From contig OU862910.1 in the NCBI GenBank assembly GCA_917880885.1, positions 16,194,710 to 16,258,709 of the forward strand: a stretch of DNA of 64,000 nt. The letters run 5' to 3'. Made by a program: the position numbers and the translations under genes. The notes under the pieces were generated by a model. The model did no database searches, was not told the DNA's origin, and saw only the letters and a program-made list of their open reading frames with translations. Below, in pieces: positions 9,240 to 19,574 of the stretch (position 1 is its first letter; every line of letters begins with the position of its first letter). The stretch is from Limnephilus marmoratus (Eukaryota; Arthropoda; Insecta; Trichoptera; Limnephilidae).

Positions 9240-11388
9240 AGTAAACGTGGTTAAAAGTAAGTACCTAATCTATTAGTTTTGAATTAAAATGTTGCCACAA
9301 AATAAGTTTGCTGTGATTGAAGAAGTGAAAGCTATGCATTTGGTTTAAAGATTGAAATAAACATGGGCGCAGCTGTGCGAAAATGAGATTTGCAGTAGGA
9401 TGGAAGAACGATATTGGTAACGCCTATGTGCATACTGCTTCATATTAATAAAATAATATATCTTCATATTAAATGTTCGTGGCACATTTCACACGTTTCT
9501 ATTATATTAAATGGTTTCATCCCTCGTGCTTTCTCTTTGATCATCTCGTATATCTAATGGACATTAGGATTGCATTGAGTTATTCCGATAACTCTTGCAC
9601 GTTTACCATTATAATTAATATGTGTGAAAAGCTTCCCGCCTTTTCCATACACAAATAATTGTCAAAGTTGCCTCATCATGAAAATTCTATAATTTCTAAT
9701 ACAATTCTATAATTTCTAAAATAATGTAATTTCAAACGTAAATTAATTAAATATCTCTTGTCCATATCAGACATTTCCAAATATTTTGATTTTTTTATAA
9801 TATTCAGTTTGCTTTGGGCATTTTGGATTCAAAACCAAAACTACATCACCAAAGGCCGGGCAGGTCTTAATCTCATTCCCATTTATTTTTGGGGTATTCA
9901 ATTATTTATGTTTGCACATTGTACATGTACAAGTATTTTTTTGGTGATGCCAGCGCCTATTTTTAAATACATCGAGGTATTTGAATTTTGATTATGTTTT
10001 TGTGAATTAATAAATTAATGTAAATTGTAATAGTGGAAATTAACCCACTTCCCGACATCCTATCGAGCTAAAACTCAGCAGTTAAACACGTTGTTGATTA
10101 CTATTTATCAACTTCAAGTGGCAATCACCTACCCACGCGCCGACATATGAGCATTTACTTTTTCTGAAATTTTTTAAATTCGATGACATTGAAGCAGTTA
10201 ATATGCGAAATAAATAGCGGTCCTATCCAATCGGTTTTTGACTCAGTTGTGACCGTGGTTAGGATAGGAAAGTTCAATCCTCAGTCGAACTAAAATTTTG
10301 TGAAAAACTAGCTACTAGCCGGCCCAAAAAAAATTACATGTAATACGGTAAAAAAACTTTTTACGGTTTTTTGTACCATCTTACATACGATATTTTCGTA
10401 AAATATATATCGGCAAAAACTATAATTATGGATTTAGGTAACAAATTCGTTTTCACCGTTAAATATAATAAACTCTGGATCTCTCCAAAGCGTCTTTCAC
10501 AGTAATATGATCTAAGAATTCATTTTACTTCCCTTTCCGAGTCCTGTTTGGGTGTTGGGCGCTCATTTTACACATTATACGCCGCAACGCCCTCAATCTC
10601 ATATTATACGGGCGGTAGGTCGTGGAGGTTTACAAGAAGGCATACAAACCTTGGGAATCTATTAGCTGCCCGGGAGCACAGCGACTATGAGATTTGTTAA
10701 TACAAAAATTCAACCTCTAGATTTTTTCTGTGATCATCGCGTTTTAAGCTGTAAATAAAATAAATATTTTAAGTTATTCAATCCGGCTAGTGGACAGTTA
10801 ACAAATGCGTCTGTTTACCACCCAAGAGTCGGTCGTGGGTTTAATTCTTCCAATTTTCCTAGTAGATTAGATAAGTCCATCATCATGACACAAATAATAT
10901 TTCAGCTAGTATGGCTGCAGGGAAGAGTTTAATTTTAATATTTTTGGATTAAGCGTAAGCCGACAAAGTTTTTCTTTCTAAAAATTAAGTAATTATTCTC
11001 CATCCTGTAGGGTGATTTTGAAACGGTTTTTTTTCAAGACGTATGTTTGTCATTTCCGATTACAAAAATAAACACAATTTACGCAGATTGCAAGCTAAAA
11101 AGGAACACTATCAGGTTATTTGTAATACGTACGTTATGTTTATGTTACTTATGTAAAAATAACCAGAAAAATTAAGAGAAAATTTAGATTATTTACTAAT
11201 GGTCAGATGCATTTTCCGCTGATGTAAAATGGTTGAGATTACATTGTAGATACCCGCATCAATATACCTGTAACGATTTAAAACTACTCGCCCCGGTATC
11301 AAGCGCTTGAGAAGGACATATTAATTTTACAACCGTGCAGTTACGAACACGGCAACGGCCGAGTACATAATCGGAGATTGCTAATCAG
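9240..11388. other. AT-rich spacer with a dispersed repeat
   Basis: Nothing coding is supported. The stretch at about 9955-10076 (ATTTGAATTTTGATTATG, later CCCACTTCCCGACATCC and ATCGAGCTAAAACTC) is repeated at 31136-31253, so it is an unclassified dispersed repeat. Around 10830-10860 a weak B-box-like GGTTTAATTC occurs, too degenerate to call. Confidence 0.4.
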
Positions 11389-11462
11389 TTCCAGAGAGGT
11401 TGGACAGCTGTCAGGAAGTACATCACGGAAAGGATTCGCAAGAGGCTTGCGCTATCAGACAC
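11389..11462 (+). CDS. Candidate internal exon of an unidentified host gene
   Basis: A 74-bp segment of about 53% GC in AT-rich DNA is bordered by an acceptor-like TTGCTAATCAG and a strong donor GTGAGC (11463). Two of its frames are open without stops: one reads FQRGWTAVRKYITERIRKRL; the other, entered after one base, reads SREVGQLSGSTSRKGFARG and is phase-compatible with the candidate exons at 2691 and 36578. I do not recognise either peptide. The acceptor lacks a strong pyrimidine tract. Confidence 0.28.
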
Positions 11463-11886
11463 GTGAGCGATTGTCATCATGTTACGATAGATTCTCACAT
11501 TATGGTTTACTGTATTTATAAATTTGTTCTTCATATAATTATTAGGAAGGACTGGCGCCCTAAGTATCTAAAGCAGGATTACTATTTGAGATTTGAAACT
11601 TTAAACCTTTTGATTTTTTTACATACCCACAGATCAGCATATTAGAATTGTTATTACACGTCACTAGTCAGATTTAGTTTATCGATCTGAACATGCCCTG
11701 GGGTCCTAGCACACTGAAATCGTTATCTTTACAATATCGAATCGACATGGCATAACAACCGACGATTTTGTACCGAACCGATATTCATAAGCAATGTAAG
11801 GTAATCAAAAAGAAATTGTTATACGCTGGCAACACTTGAGGTACTTTCTATGTAGCTGTCACAATGTCTATGGAATCGGAGTTTTA

Positions 11887-12988
11887 GACCGGGAGCCGGT
11901 ACACAAACCTTACGAGTACACGGATGAAACTACTTTGAAGTGATAATGGACATTTAGTAAGCCTTAAAAAAGCTGGTGCGCCGCGCCTCTTGGCAGATGG
12001 AACTAGAGAAATTCTTCAATGGGGTGGTTTAGAATCTAGAATACAGTTATTCGTTGGTTTCATTCGTGTACTCGATGACGTAAAATTTACTAATTTCTAT
12101 CCCAATTTAACACCGGCTGCCTGCGAACGTGCCAGGCTGCCGGTTGGCAGACCTGCTAATTTTCTCATCTACTAATCGACCTTTATCATATGAAACCATT
12201 CCCGTTCGTAATTTTTTCGAATAAAAACGAGTGTGTTTTAGACCACACGACTGAAGTAAAACTTCACTAACTTATGCCGGGTTCCCGTTGTATATAATGT
12301 TATATAGGATGGAACCATTACAGTTAAGTTGATCCCAAGGTTACAGTGTTCTTGCAATGCGTGCCGGGTACCCATCCCCATCCCAATCCCCATTCCCATT
12401 CCCATTCCCATTCCCATTCCCATTCCCATTCCCATTCCCATTCCCATTCCCATTCCCATTCCCATTCCCATTCCCATTCCCATTCCCATTCCCATTCCCA
12501 TTCCCATTCCCATTCCCATTCCCATTCCCATTCCCATTCCCATTCCCATTCCCATTCCCATTCCCATTCCCATTCCCATTCCCATTCCCATTCCCATTCC
12601 CATTCCCATTCCCATTCCCATTCCCATTCCCATTCCCATTCCCATTCCCATTCCCATTCCCATTCCCATTCCCATTCCCATTCCCATTCCCATTCCCATC
12701 CCCCCAAAGGCCCAACCGTTCGCCCACCGTTCGCATCGATTACCGTTCGCATAAAATGTATATAATATCCTTTTTCGTAACGCATTCACCAGCCTACCCC
12801 CCATGTCGAACGTGCATAAAGAAGTTTTACTTCAAAAATCGCTCACTATTTCCATGACTGCGTGGAACCTTCCAAGATGTGCACCGGCAGACTAGCTTGT
12901 TTAAGGCTTACTAAATGTACATTATCACTACAAAGTAGTTTCATCTGTGTACTCGATGACGTGTGTTTGTGTAGCCAGGCTCCCGGTC
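11887..12988. mobile_element. TA-flanked TIR element carrying the (CCCATT)n array
   Basis: Imperfect TIRs of ~100 bp face each other: GACCGGGAGCC..ACACAAAC..GAGTACAC, then GATGAAACTACTTTG and GTAAGCCTTAAA on the left, and the complement on the right from 12880. TA dinucleotides flank both ends (11885-11886, 12989-12990), as for Tc1/mariner-type insertion. It encodes no transposase. Inner inverted segments around GAAGTAAAACTTC (about 12252 and 12822) support an overall foldback layout. Confidence 0.65.
12371..12700. repeat. (CCCATT)n hexanucleotide array
   Basis: About 52 near-perfect units of CCCATT run for ~310 bp. The few variants lie only at the edges (CCCATCCCCATCCCAATCCC at the left). 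Every frame on both strands is open through the array (HS, PI, PF, MG, NG and EW dipeptides). Those frames are artefacts of the repeat, not genes. Confidence 0.97.
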
Positions 12989-14387
12989 TATAATACCTGT
13001 CAAAAACATTTTAGTCCATTAATGTAATAATATGACAACTAACTAATAATCTTTTCTTTTGAACATTTAAAGATCCATTTACACCGAGATTTTTGCTGAG
13101 ATATCATAATAATATTAAATATACACACTTTAATGTACGTAGGAAGTCCGCATGTATTTTTTGACAATAAAAAGGAGTTAATTGGACAATGAGATCATTA
13201 GCCATAATACGAGATATATTCGTAAGTACGAAACTGTCAAACGAAAACGTCTGAATTCCGATTTAATTCAATCCTGCAATCTTCGATAATCTGCCTCCGT
13301 TCATTAATAAACCAGTAATTATGCAGAAAGAATGTCATTATTAATAAAGTTGCGTAGGTATATCGCCAGTCAAACAAACGACAGGGTGATTTACAATCTC
13401 GTATCGATAACGAACCGATTGCCCTAGCACGCTTGCGCCATCGATAGGCAGACCGACGTCGAAGGGAAATAAATAAGGAATCGACATACGATCTCACACG
13501 ATGGCAACACTGGCGATCTTTTAATGAATTTTCGTTTCTTAATTTGAAATGTGCTGCGTAAAAATGAAAAATACCAATAAATTGACAATTTCGAATTGAA
13601 ATTCGAACTCAAATAAATATTGGCGTTTCGCATGTAGATACTTTTTGAGACTAAACGACATTTTAACAAATTTCGTTTCTCGAATTTGAAAGCAATTAAT
13701 TGATCGCCTCATGAAATAACTGAGTCTATGGGTCTCGTATACGATTTCTTTAAATTCTGAGAGTTTTTTTAGTTCACCTCTACTCATTAATTAGCCAGTT
13801 ATTTTGCGTAACAAACGACATTATTTAAAAAAATCTGAACATTGACAGCTTATCTGTCACTCCGGAAGCCACGGTAAAAACGGCGTCTTTTGTCAACCGA
13901 CTGTCGGAATCGTATGTTCACTGTGCTCGCAAATATCGCTAACTGACCATAGACGACGGATTTATTACATTTCGTATTAATATTGGGGTTTTATCAACCA
14001 AGAATGCATACGATTTGACAGGCTTTTGTCAATCGTCGGTCGGAATATCCCTTAACAATTGTTGAGCGTGCTAGCACATATTGATAACTGACCATAAATG
14101 ACGGATTTTACCGATATCGTATTGATATAGGGTTATATCGATCGACCATGCTAGGACCCCTGATATTCATTGTAAATGTAGAGTCTCTTGCCTTCTAAAT
14201 TGATTAATTTCGTAGATAATGGTTGATAAGGAATTATGAATATAACCTCAATAAAATTTGTTCTTAGCATTACAACATAACTCTTTAATTCCATTTAACC
14301 TTACTTAATTTTGTCCTACACATGAAATACATGTCTTACACACTTTCCAGAAGTATTACACGAGAAAAAATGGTACATACCTAGTTG

Positions 14388-14552
14388 TGGTTGGTGACTA
14401 GATCTGAATATCAGGTGCCTCCCATTCTTCGTCTTCCCCAACTCAACGCCTTCCGAACAACCTTCAGCCTCACATCAAACCCCAATTGTTGGGGAAGCCA
14501 TAGTAAGTAATACTGGCACCGGACAGCTGGGAGCAGTTCGAACTCCGTATTC
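14388..14552 (+). mobile_element. SINE-V fragment
   Basis: Blocks in order are TTGGTGACTAGATCTGAAT, a pyrimidine-rich stretch, CAGCCTCACATCAAACCCCA, then TGGGAGCAGTTCGAACTCCG. The tRNA head and poly(A) are missing. There is an insertion in the GCCATAGT block compared with the full copies. Confidence 0.65.
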
Positions 14553-15090
14553 GATAAATAATTAACCCCTCGGGCCTCGACCATATTTTGTCAGAGAGTC
14601 AAAATATTTCCGTTTTAATTTTGATGTACAAAACTTTTGCAAGTAAATGTGAATAAAGGTTTAAAAATGGCTCAACTTACGTTTTTTCTAACTAAAATTA
14701 ATGATAACGAAAAAAATTAATATACTTAGGTATATAATTTATTAGGCAAATATATTGTGAATGTTATCGACAACTCACGTTTTTGTCGTTTTATGTACCT
14801 AACAATAATTAATAAAAAATTCTCGAAGTTCATAATTTTTTTCAAATCGCGGTCGGAAACTTTGAATTCATAAAGGTCTACATTGTAATTATTTTGTAGT
14901 TAACTTTTAGATTTGAATATAAAGCGTGGTATTTTCTCTTTCTAATACCGTTCATATTCTAACTATGATAATAAGAGACACACAACGATTACTATGAGAT
15001 CTGTATGAGTTGTTCCGAAAACGGAACAAATAGACTTGACGGGTTAAAAACCTTTCCCTTTGTTAAGAAGTCTGGGTATTGCGAAATATC

Positions 15091-15250
15091 TACATACATT
15101 ACATACATTACGTGCATTACGTACATTACGTACATTACGTACATTACGTGCATTACGTACATTACGTGCATTACGTACATTACGTGCATTACGTACATTA
15201 CGTGCATTACGTACATTACGTGCATTACGTTCATTACGTACATTCCGTAC
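15091..15250. repeat. 9-bp minisatellite (ATTACGTAC)n
   Basis: About 17 units of ATTACGTAC, alternating with ATTACGTGC, make ~155 bp. The unit is a multiple of three, so frames on both strands stay open and give YVH, LRT, ITY or NVR peptides; none is a gene. Confidence 0.95.
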
Positions 15251-16239
15251 AATATTTACATATATACACATTTATAATCATGTTTATATAGTCCATTGAA
15301 CCTTCTACCAATCTCAAGCATGTTATAAAGTAGATAAATTACGTGGTAGGTACTGAATATGAAACACACTGAACATTGAGCGGTTAATGAAAACTCGTAT
15401 CCTTGCTAAAATCACTGAAATCAAGTTTAGTGCTAGTAGAATACCGCTTGATTCTAGATTACAATTATTCCGATTCCGTCAAAGACAAACATACTTACAT
15501 TTCACCTCTAAACTCCGCATATGTAGATTTGCAGATGGGTACCTACGTCTACAATTAATTGTGGAAATTCTCCCTCCGCTTCGTGCCAATCACCGACATC
15601 AGCGAAGATTTTGAATGAGTCTGTGGGAGTAATATAAGTACGGATCTACAGTGTACATTCTGTCGACAAATTCTATAAATTTAATGGTAACACCGATTCA
15701 AAAACAAATTACAGTAGTAAAATTGGGATTAACTTAATGAAGCTTTTCATTTTTAATATTATAGTCAATAATATCAATAATTTTCAAGAAAAATAACAAG
15801 GCACTGGCTAAGCATTATAATATTTCAATGTTTTTCGTTGAGCTCGACAATTAAATAAAAATATTTCGCAAAATTATGTATGGCGAGATCTGTGGTATGC
15901 TTAGGGCAAAATCGGGGAGCCGGCTAAAGGGCGCGGACTTCGAGCATCGTCTGCGGTTGGGCCGATAGCTATACGCATTCTCATTGGGACTGCCCGGTGG
16001 TCTATGGAATACTTTCTCTGGCTTTTCTTTTATATATTTTCTTTTCTTTCTACTATTATAGTAATTACTTTCATTACTACATAATCATGTAACTGTTTTT
16101 TCCCCATTACTTATTTTATTTACAGAAGGTTTCTTCAACTAGTTACAGCCATTATTTTTCTTTTTCTTTTACTAACACTATTATCTCTTTTTGATGTTAT
16201 CTATTTCAGAAGAATTATTCCACGGGCCGTTACTTCTAT
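15251..16239. other. No feature recognised
   Basis: Short unrelated frames only. A GC-richer stretch near 15880-16000 has no recognisable coding or RNA content. Confidence 0.35.
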
Positions 16240-16409
16240 TTATCTTTTTTGTAATGTTAATGTAAGTACTTGCATACTGCTTACTAACCCCGTACGCACG
16301 GACATTGGAGGGTCTAGAGTCGTACAAATAAATGTAGCTTCGTTCGAAAAAAAGAATTCTTGACGTGTGCGGTGAAGGAGGAAACCATATGTTTCCTTAT
16401 AACGCCGTT

Positions 16410-16548
16410 GGGAAAGTGGTGGGGTCCCCTCCAATGTGGTATGCTTAGAATGCTGGACTGTATTGTACGCAAAAACTGTGCAATGGATTGCAAGCAAGAA
16501 CTGGATCGGATTGATGTCGCTCTTGAAATGAATATTCGAATGTTTCAA
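16410..16548 (-). pseudogene. Possible LTR-retrotransposon integrase remnant
   Basis: The minus frame has LLAIHCTVFAYNTVQHSKH followed by TPP. This resembles the FAYNT.VHS.TG.TP segment after the catalytic core of Gypsy-type integrases. No other integrase or RT motif is visible nearby, and the frame has no family-length extension. The call is weak. Confidence 0.25.
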
Positions 16549-16800
16549 ATTTGGTTTGTTTTGGTTTTAAAAACTAACAAGTTAAGAAATGATTCATTAA
16601 ATTTATAGATTCATCTCATTTTAAGAAGTATCACGAATATTTGAATACCGTTTTATATCGATGTGAAAAATGTTGACTTAGAACTAAGTAACTGACTTAA
16701 GTTTAATTTTTTTGCCTTTCAAACCTCTTAGAGATGATAAGCGTTCAAAAAAAAAGAAGAAGTAGATTCGTGAAGACGGTTTTGGAGATGATACATCTCC

Positions 16801-16835
16801 CTGATGGACACGTAACGCTGTCCGAAACGTTGGCT
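16801..16835 (+). ncRNA. Degenerate hammerhead-like motif
   Basis: CTGAT is followed directly by a 5-bp stem GGACA/TGTCC with loop CGTAACGC, then GAAACGTTGGC. In a working hammerhead CTGANGA precedes stem II; here the core lacks the GA, consistent with a 2-nt deletion. Stem I is not clear and no PLE coding sequence is adjacent. Confidence 0.35.
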
Positions 16836-17629
16836 AAAGAAGGAGGTAGCGCAACATGGCATAACACCCCAAAAACAAATAACGAAAAAAAATGTCATTA
16901 ATACACGTAGGCGACTGCTGTACAAATATATAATAAAACACGACTTATTTAAAATAGAGCAAAATCTCTCAAAATATATCTGAAGTAGCATTTAAAGAAA
17001 CACTGATTTTTCCTTTAAAACATCAAATAACAAAACCAAATGTGTATTTTATAATTTTCGGAGCTTACTTTGTGATTTTAGTGTGTCGGGGAAATTTTAT
17101 ATAATATGTATTAATGATTGTTTAAACTCGGCTGTTAATACACATTATCTTCAAAAGTAACATATAATTAATCACTAAAGTATTCAAGGGAAGTACATTA
17201 TAATATGTCTGTAGAAAATCGGAATGCGGGATCTTAAACCATTAAATCGCAGATCGCAGCGCCTTCATTTTTATCTACAATTTCTCGACAGACGGTATTA
17301 GAGCTATAGCCTGCCGTAGAGAGGCGTGAATGTAAGATATATATATTAGTAAGTATACGTACGTAATAATAGTAGGTCGGTAGGTAGATACCATTTAGAT
17401 AACAAACAAAGTCAATCCTCCGGGCGGCATGGCGCCTCGCAGTTGCGCTAAGCACACAAGGTCTGTGCAAATGGAAAATTCTTGGTTGGCTGCTAGCGCC
17501 ACGGGACTTCGCCTGCTCGCTGAAATTTCCCCTTAAAACGTTAACGTGTCAATGCTGCGAACGTTTTAACGTATTTTAAGCATCGCGACCTACCTAACAC
17601 ATACAGGGTATTGTAATATTTTAACATCA
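16836..17629. other. No feature recognised
   Basis: AT-rich sequence with overlapping short frames; no motif, tRNA or repeat family identified. Confidence 0.35.
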
Positions 17630-17639
17630 CTGTATATAT

Positions 17640-17880
17640 AAAAATGAATGATTCTTTGTTTATCCCTTATGCGTGTCTAAACCATTCATCCGATTGCATT
17701 GAAAATTTGGTGATTTGATGCGCGCATTCCCGCGATTGTTTCTGAATTTATAATGGTGAGCTCTAGTGTTATGAAAATATTTCTTATACCATTCATCCGA
17801 ATGAGGTGAAACAATTGTGAGTAGTTGTGCGCACGCCCGTGAAGGTTTCTGCATATAATGATGAGCTCTGGCGTTATGAA
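17640..17880. repeat. Dispersed repeat (AAAAATGAATG family)
   Basis: Begins AAAAATGAATGATTCTTTG, then TATGCGTGTCTAAACCATTC and ATCCGATTG. A second copy starts at 46277 with AAAAATGAATGTTTCTTTG and the same order. The overlapping frames have no protein similarity. It resembles non-coding insect repeats I have seen, but I cannot name the class. Confidence 0.55.
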
Positions 17881-18883
17881 ATTCACAGTATTCAGTTGTA
17901 AAAAAATTGTGAATTTGATATAGTTTAGTGGCTGGGGGGGATGGAGGGAAGGTAAGGGGAATTGACTAGCAATATCTGTGAAAAATAGTATAGTTTTGCA
18001 ACCGAAATCACTTTTCAAATATCTACTAATTGCTAACTAGCAGTTAAAAACTCGCTCCGCAGGTTTTTACTGCTAGGCCCTGCGGGCGGCTTTTGGTTCA
18101 GCTTCGCCCAGTGATCATTTTGTAAATCCAATAGGAACTGGTTCCAAAATTAGCCCGTTCCTCGTATCCACTGTCAACGTGTCAACCAATGATGGCTAGT
18201 ACCGCAAAAAAGTACCCAGGACGGGCGATGACGTCATTTAATATGCAGCCGCTTGATACAACTGAGTATTACCGTCAATATTTCAAAATCCGGGAGATAC
18301 TCCAGGTTCACAAATTCATATAACCTTTAACTAGAAAGGGCACGTCCCTCTGCATCTTGCCAACAAAAGTGGCGTCATCTTGTAACTAATTCTTGAATTA
18401 GAAACGAATTATAACGGTAGCTTTGTCTGAAAATCCACATACACGGATGTTTATATGGTGCGACGGGTAAGGTGCGGTGGCAGACATGCGTTGGAAGCCA
18501 GATTCTTAAATTCAACCACGCAGACGCTAGGCTTTTAATAACGTTCTATTGTTAAATTCATACACATATTATTGTCTGCCGTTGTGATCTCTCCAATGTT
18601 GAATTTTATCGAACTCCTCAGGCTCATATTTTTTCAGAAAGTCAAAATATTAACATATTGCGATAAAATTTAAATATATGAAATATTTCTAAACGTATAC
18701 GAAAACATATAATATTTGAAATACAAAAAAATTGTAAGCAAACATAAAAAGTTTAAAAAATTGCTTACCTTACGTATTTTCTAAAATCACACAATGCATT
18801 TATAAACGTTATCGTCATCCCATCACTTTTTGTTGTTTCATGTACCAATATTTTTTTTTTGTTTTCGTAAAGCGTCATTTTTA
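17881..18883. other. No feature recognised
   Basis: A G-rich patch at 17930-17960 and AT-rich remainder. No supportable gene or repeat. Confidence 0.35.
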
Positions 18884-19139
18884 TTTATTTATTTATTTAC
18901 GCCCATTTAGGCTTTTACAAACATACACTTAACAATATTTACGAAATTATACTAGTAAATAGTGCAGGAAATGACTGTTTACAACACTTGCACAAAAACA
19001 AATATAAAGCAAAAATACTATTGAATTTGATCCACACAGTATGCAGGCACAAAATATAAAAATACATAAATAGCTTCTCTCCTTCAGCCGACAAAATACC
19101 ACCAATATGCTAGTCAATTCAAACAGTTTCATCAACACA
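18884..19139 (-). mobile_element. LINE 3' UTR fragment
   Basis: The minus strand ends with AAAGCCTAAATGGGCGTAAA followed by TAAATAAATAAATAA. This is very close to the end of the LINE at 28845-29571 (CCCTAATTGGGCGTGTACAA plus AATAAATAAATAA), so it is a short 5'-truncated copy of that family. No RT residues remain. Confidence 0.6.
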
Positions 19140-19412
19140 TTCCCCTACTTGATGAAAAAAACTTCAATAAGGTATGCTTATATATTACAATAATTGATGT
19201 ATTAAATATATCAACAACATCGGAGTATTTGTTTCCAAGCTGTTGAATCCGTCTCATAGGAGTGTAATATTGGCATGTTGACTTAGAATTGCTACAATAA
19301 TATGGTAGGTACTATCTTGTGACTGACCTGCCTGGAGTGTGAAAAGAGATTACGTTTAATAAATTTATTAAAAGAAAATAACTTAGTTTACATCACTTTA
19401 TTTTTTATATTT

Positions 19413-19467
19413 TATACTATCAACATGTTTCGTGAACCATGTTCACTTCTTCAGGAATAAAAGTATA
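19413..19467 (-). ncRNA. Hammerhead ribozyme motif downstream of the PLE
   Basis: On the minus strand: CTGAAGA (19454-19448), an extra A, a perfect 6-bp stem II GTGAAC/GTTCAC with loop ATG, then GAAAC and ATGTT. All core positions of the hammerhead consensus (CUGANGA, GAA, A15.1-U16.1, H17) are present. Stem I is weak next to the core, but TATACT pairs with AGTATA further out. PLEs are known to carry hammerheads in their terminal regions (Cervera and de la Pena). Confidence 0.65.
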
Positions 19468-19574
19468 CTAAAGTTAAAAAATTAATTATAGATTACATAT
19501 GGAGAGAAGAAATTGAAGGAGGGGGAAGGGTTGACAATGGTGGGAGTTTCGAAAAATTGGGGATTACCAAGCTA

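Larger units (their letters stand above)
11699..14162. mobile_element. Possible hAT-like TIR element (non-autonomous)
   Basis: The ends carry a 14-bp inverted repeat, CTGGGGTCCTAGCA (11699-11712) and the complement of CAGGGGTCCTAGCA (14149-14162), with weaker inverted similarity just inside (CAATATCGAATCGAC against GATATAGGG-type sequence). The CAGGGGTC start recalls hAT termini, but no 8-bp duplication is visible, so the boundaries are tentative. No transposase is present. Diverged ~140-bp direct repeats (about 13890 and 14030, each with TAACTGACCATA..ACGACGGATTT) lie inside the right end. Confidence 0.35.

Noticed and set aside
12238..12857. Long open frames on both strands around 12.3-12.8 kb
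   Set aside because: They are translations of the (CCCATT)n array; a 6-bp repeat without stops is open in all frames.
14992..15299. Repeat-peptide frames (YVH, LRT, ITY, NVR)
   Set aside because: Produced by the 9-bp minisatellite in every frame; no flanking coding signal.
16360..16608. 82-codon plus-strand frame as a gene
   Set aside because: Overlaps the minus frame with a weak integrase-like signature; no similarity, start context or neighbours.
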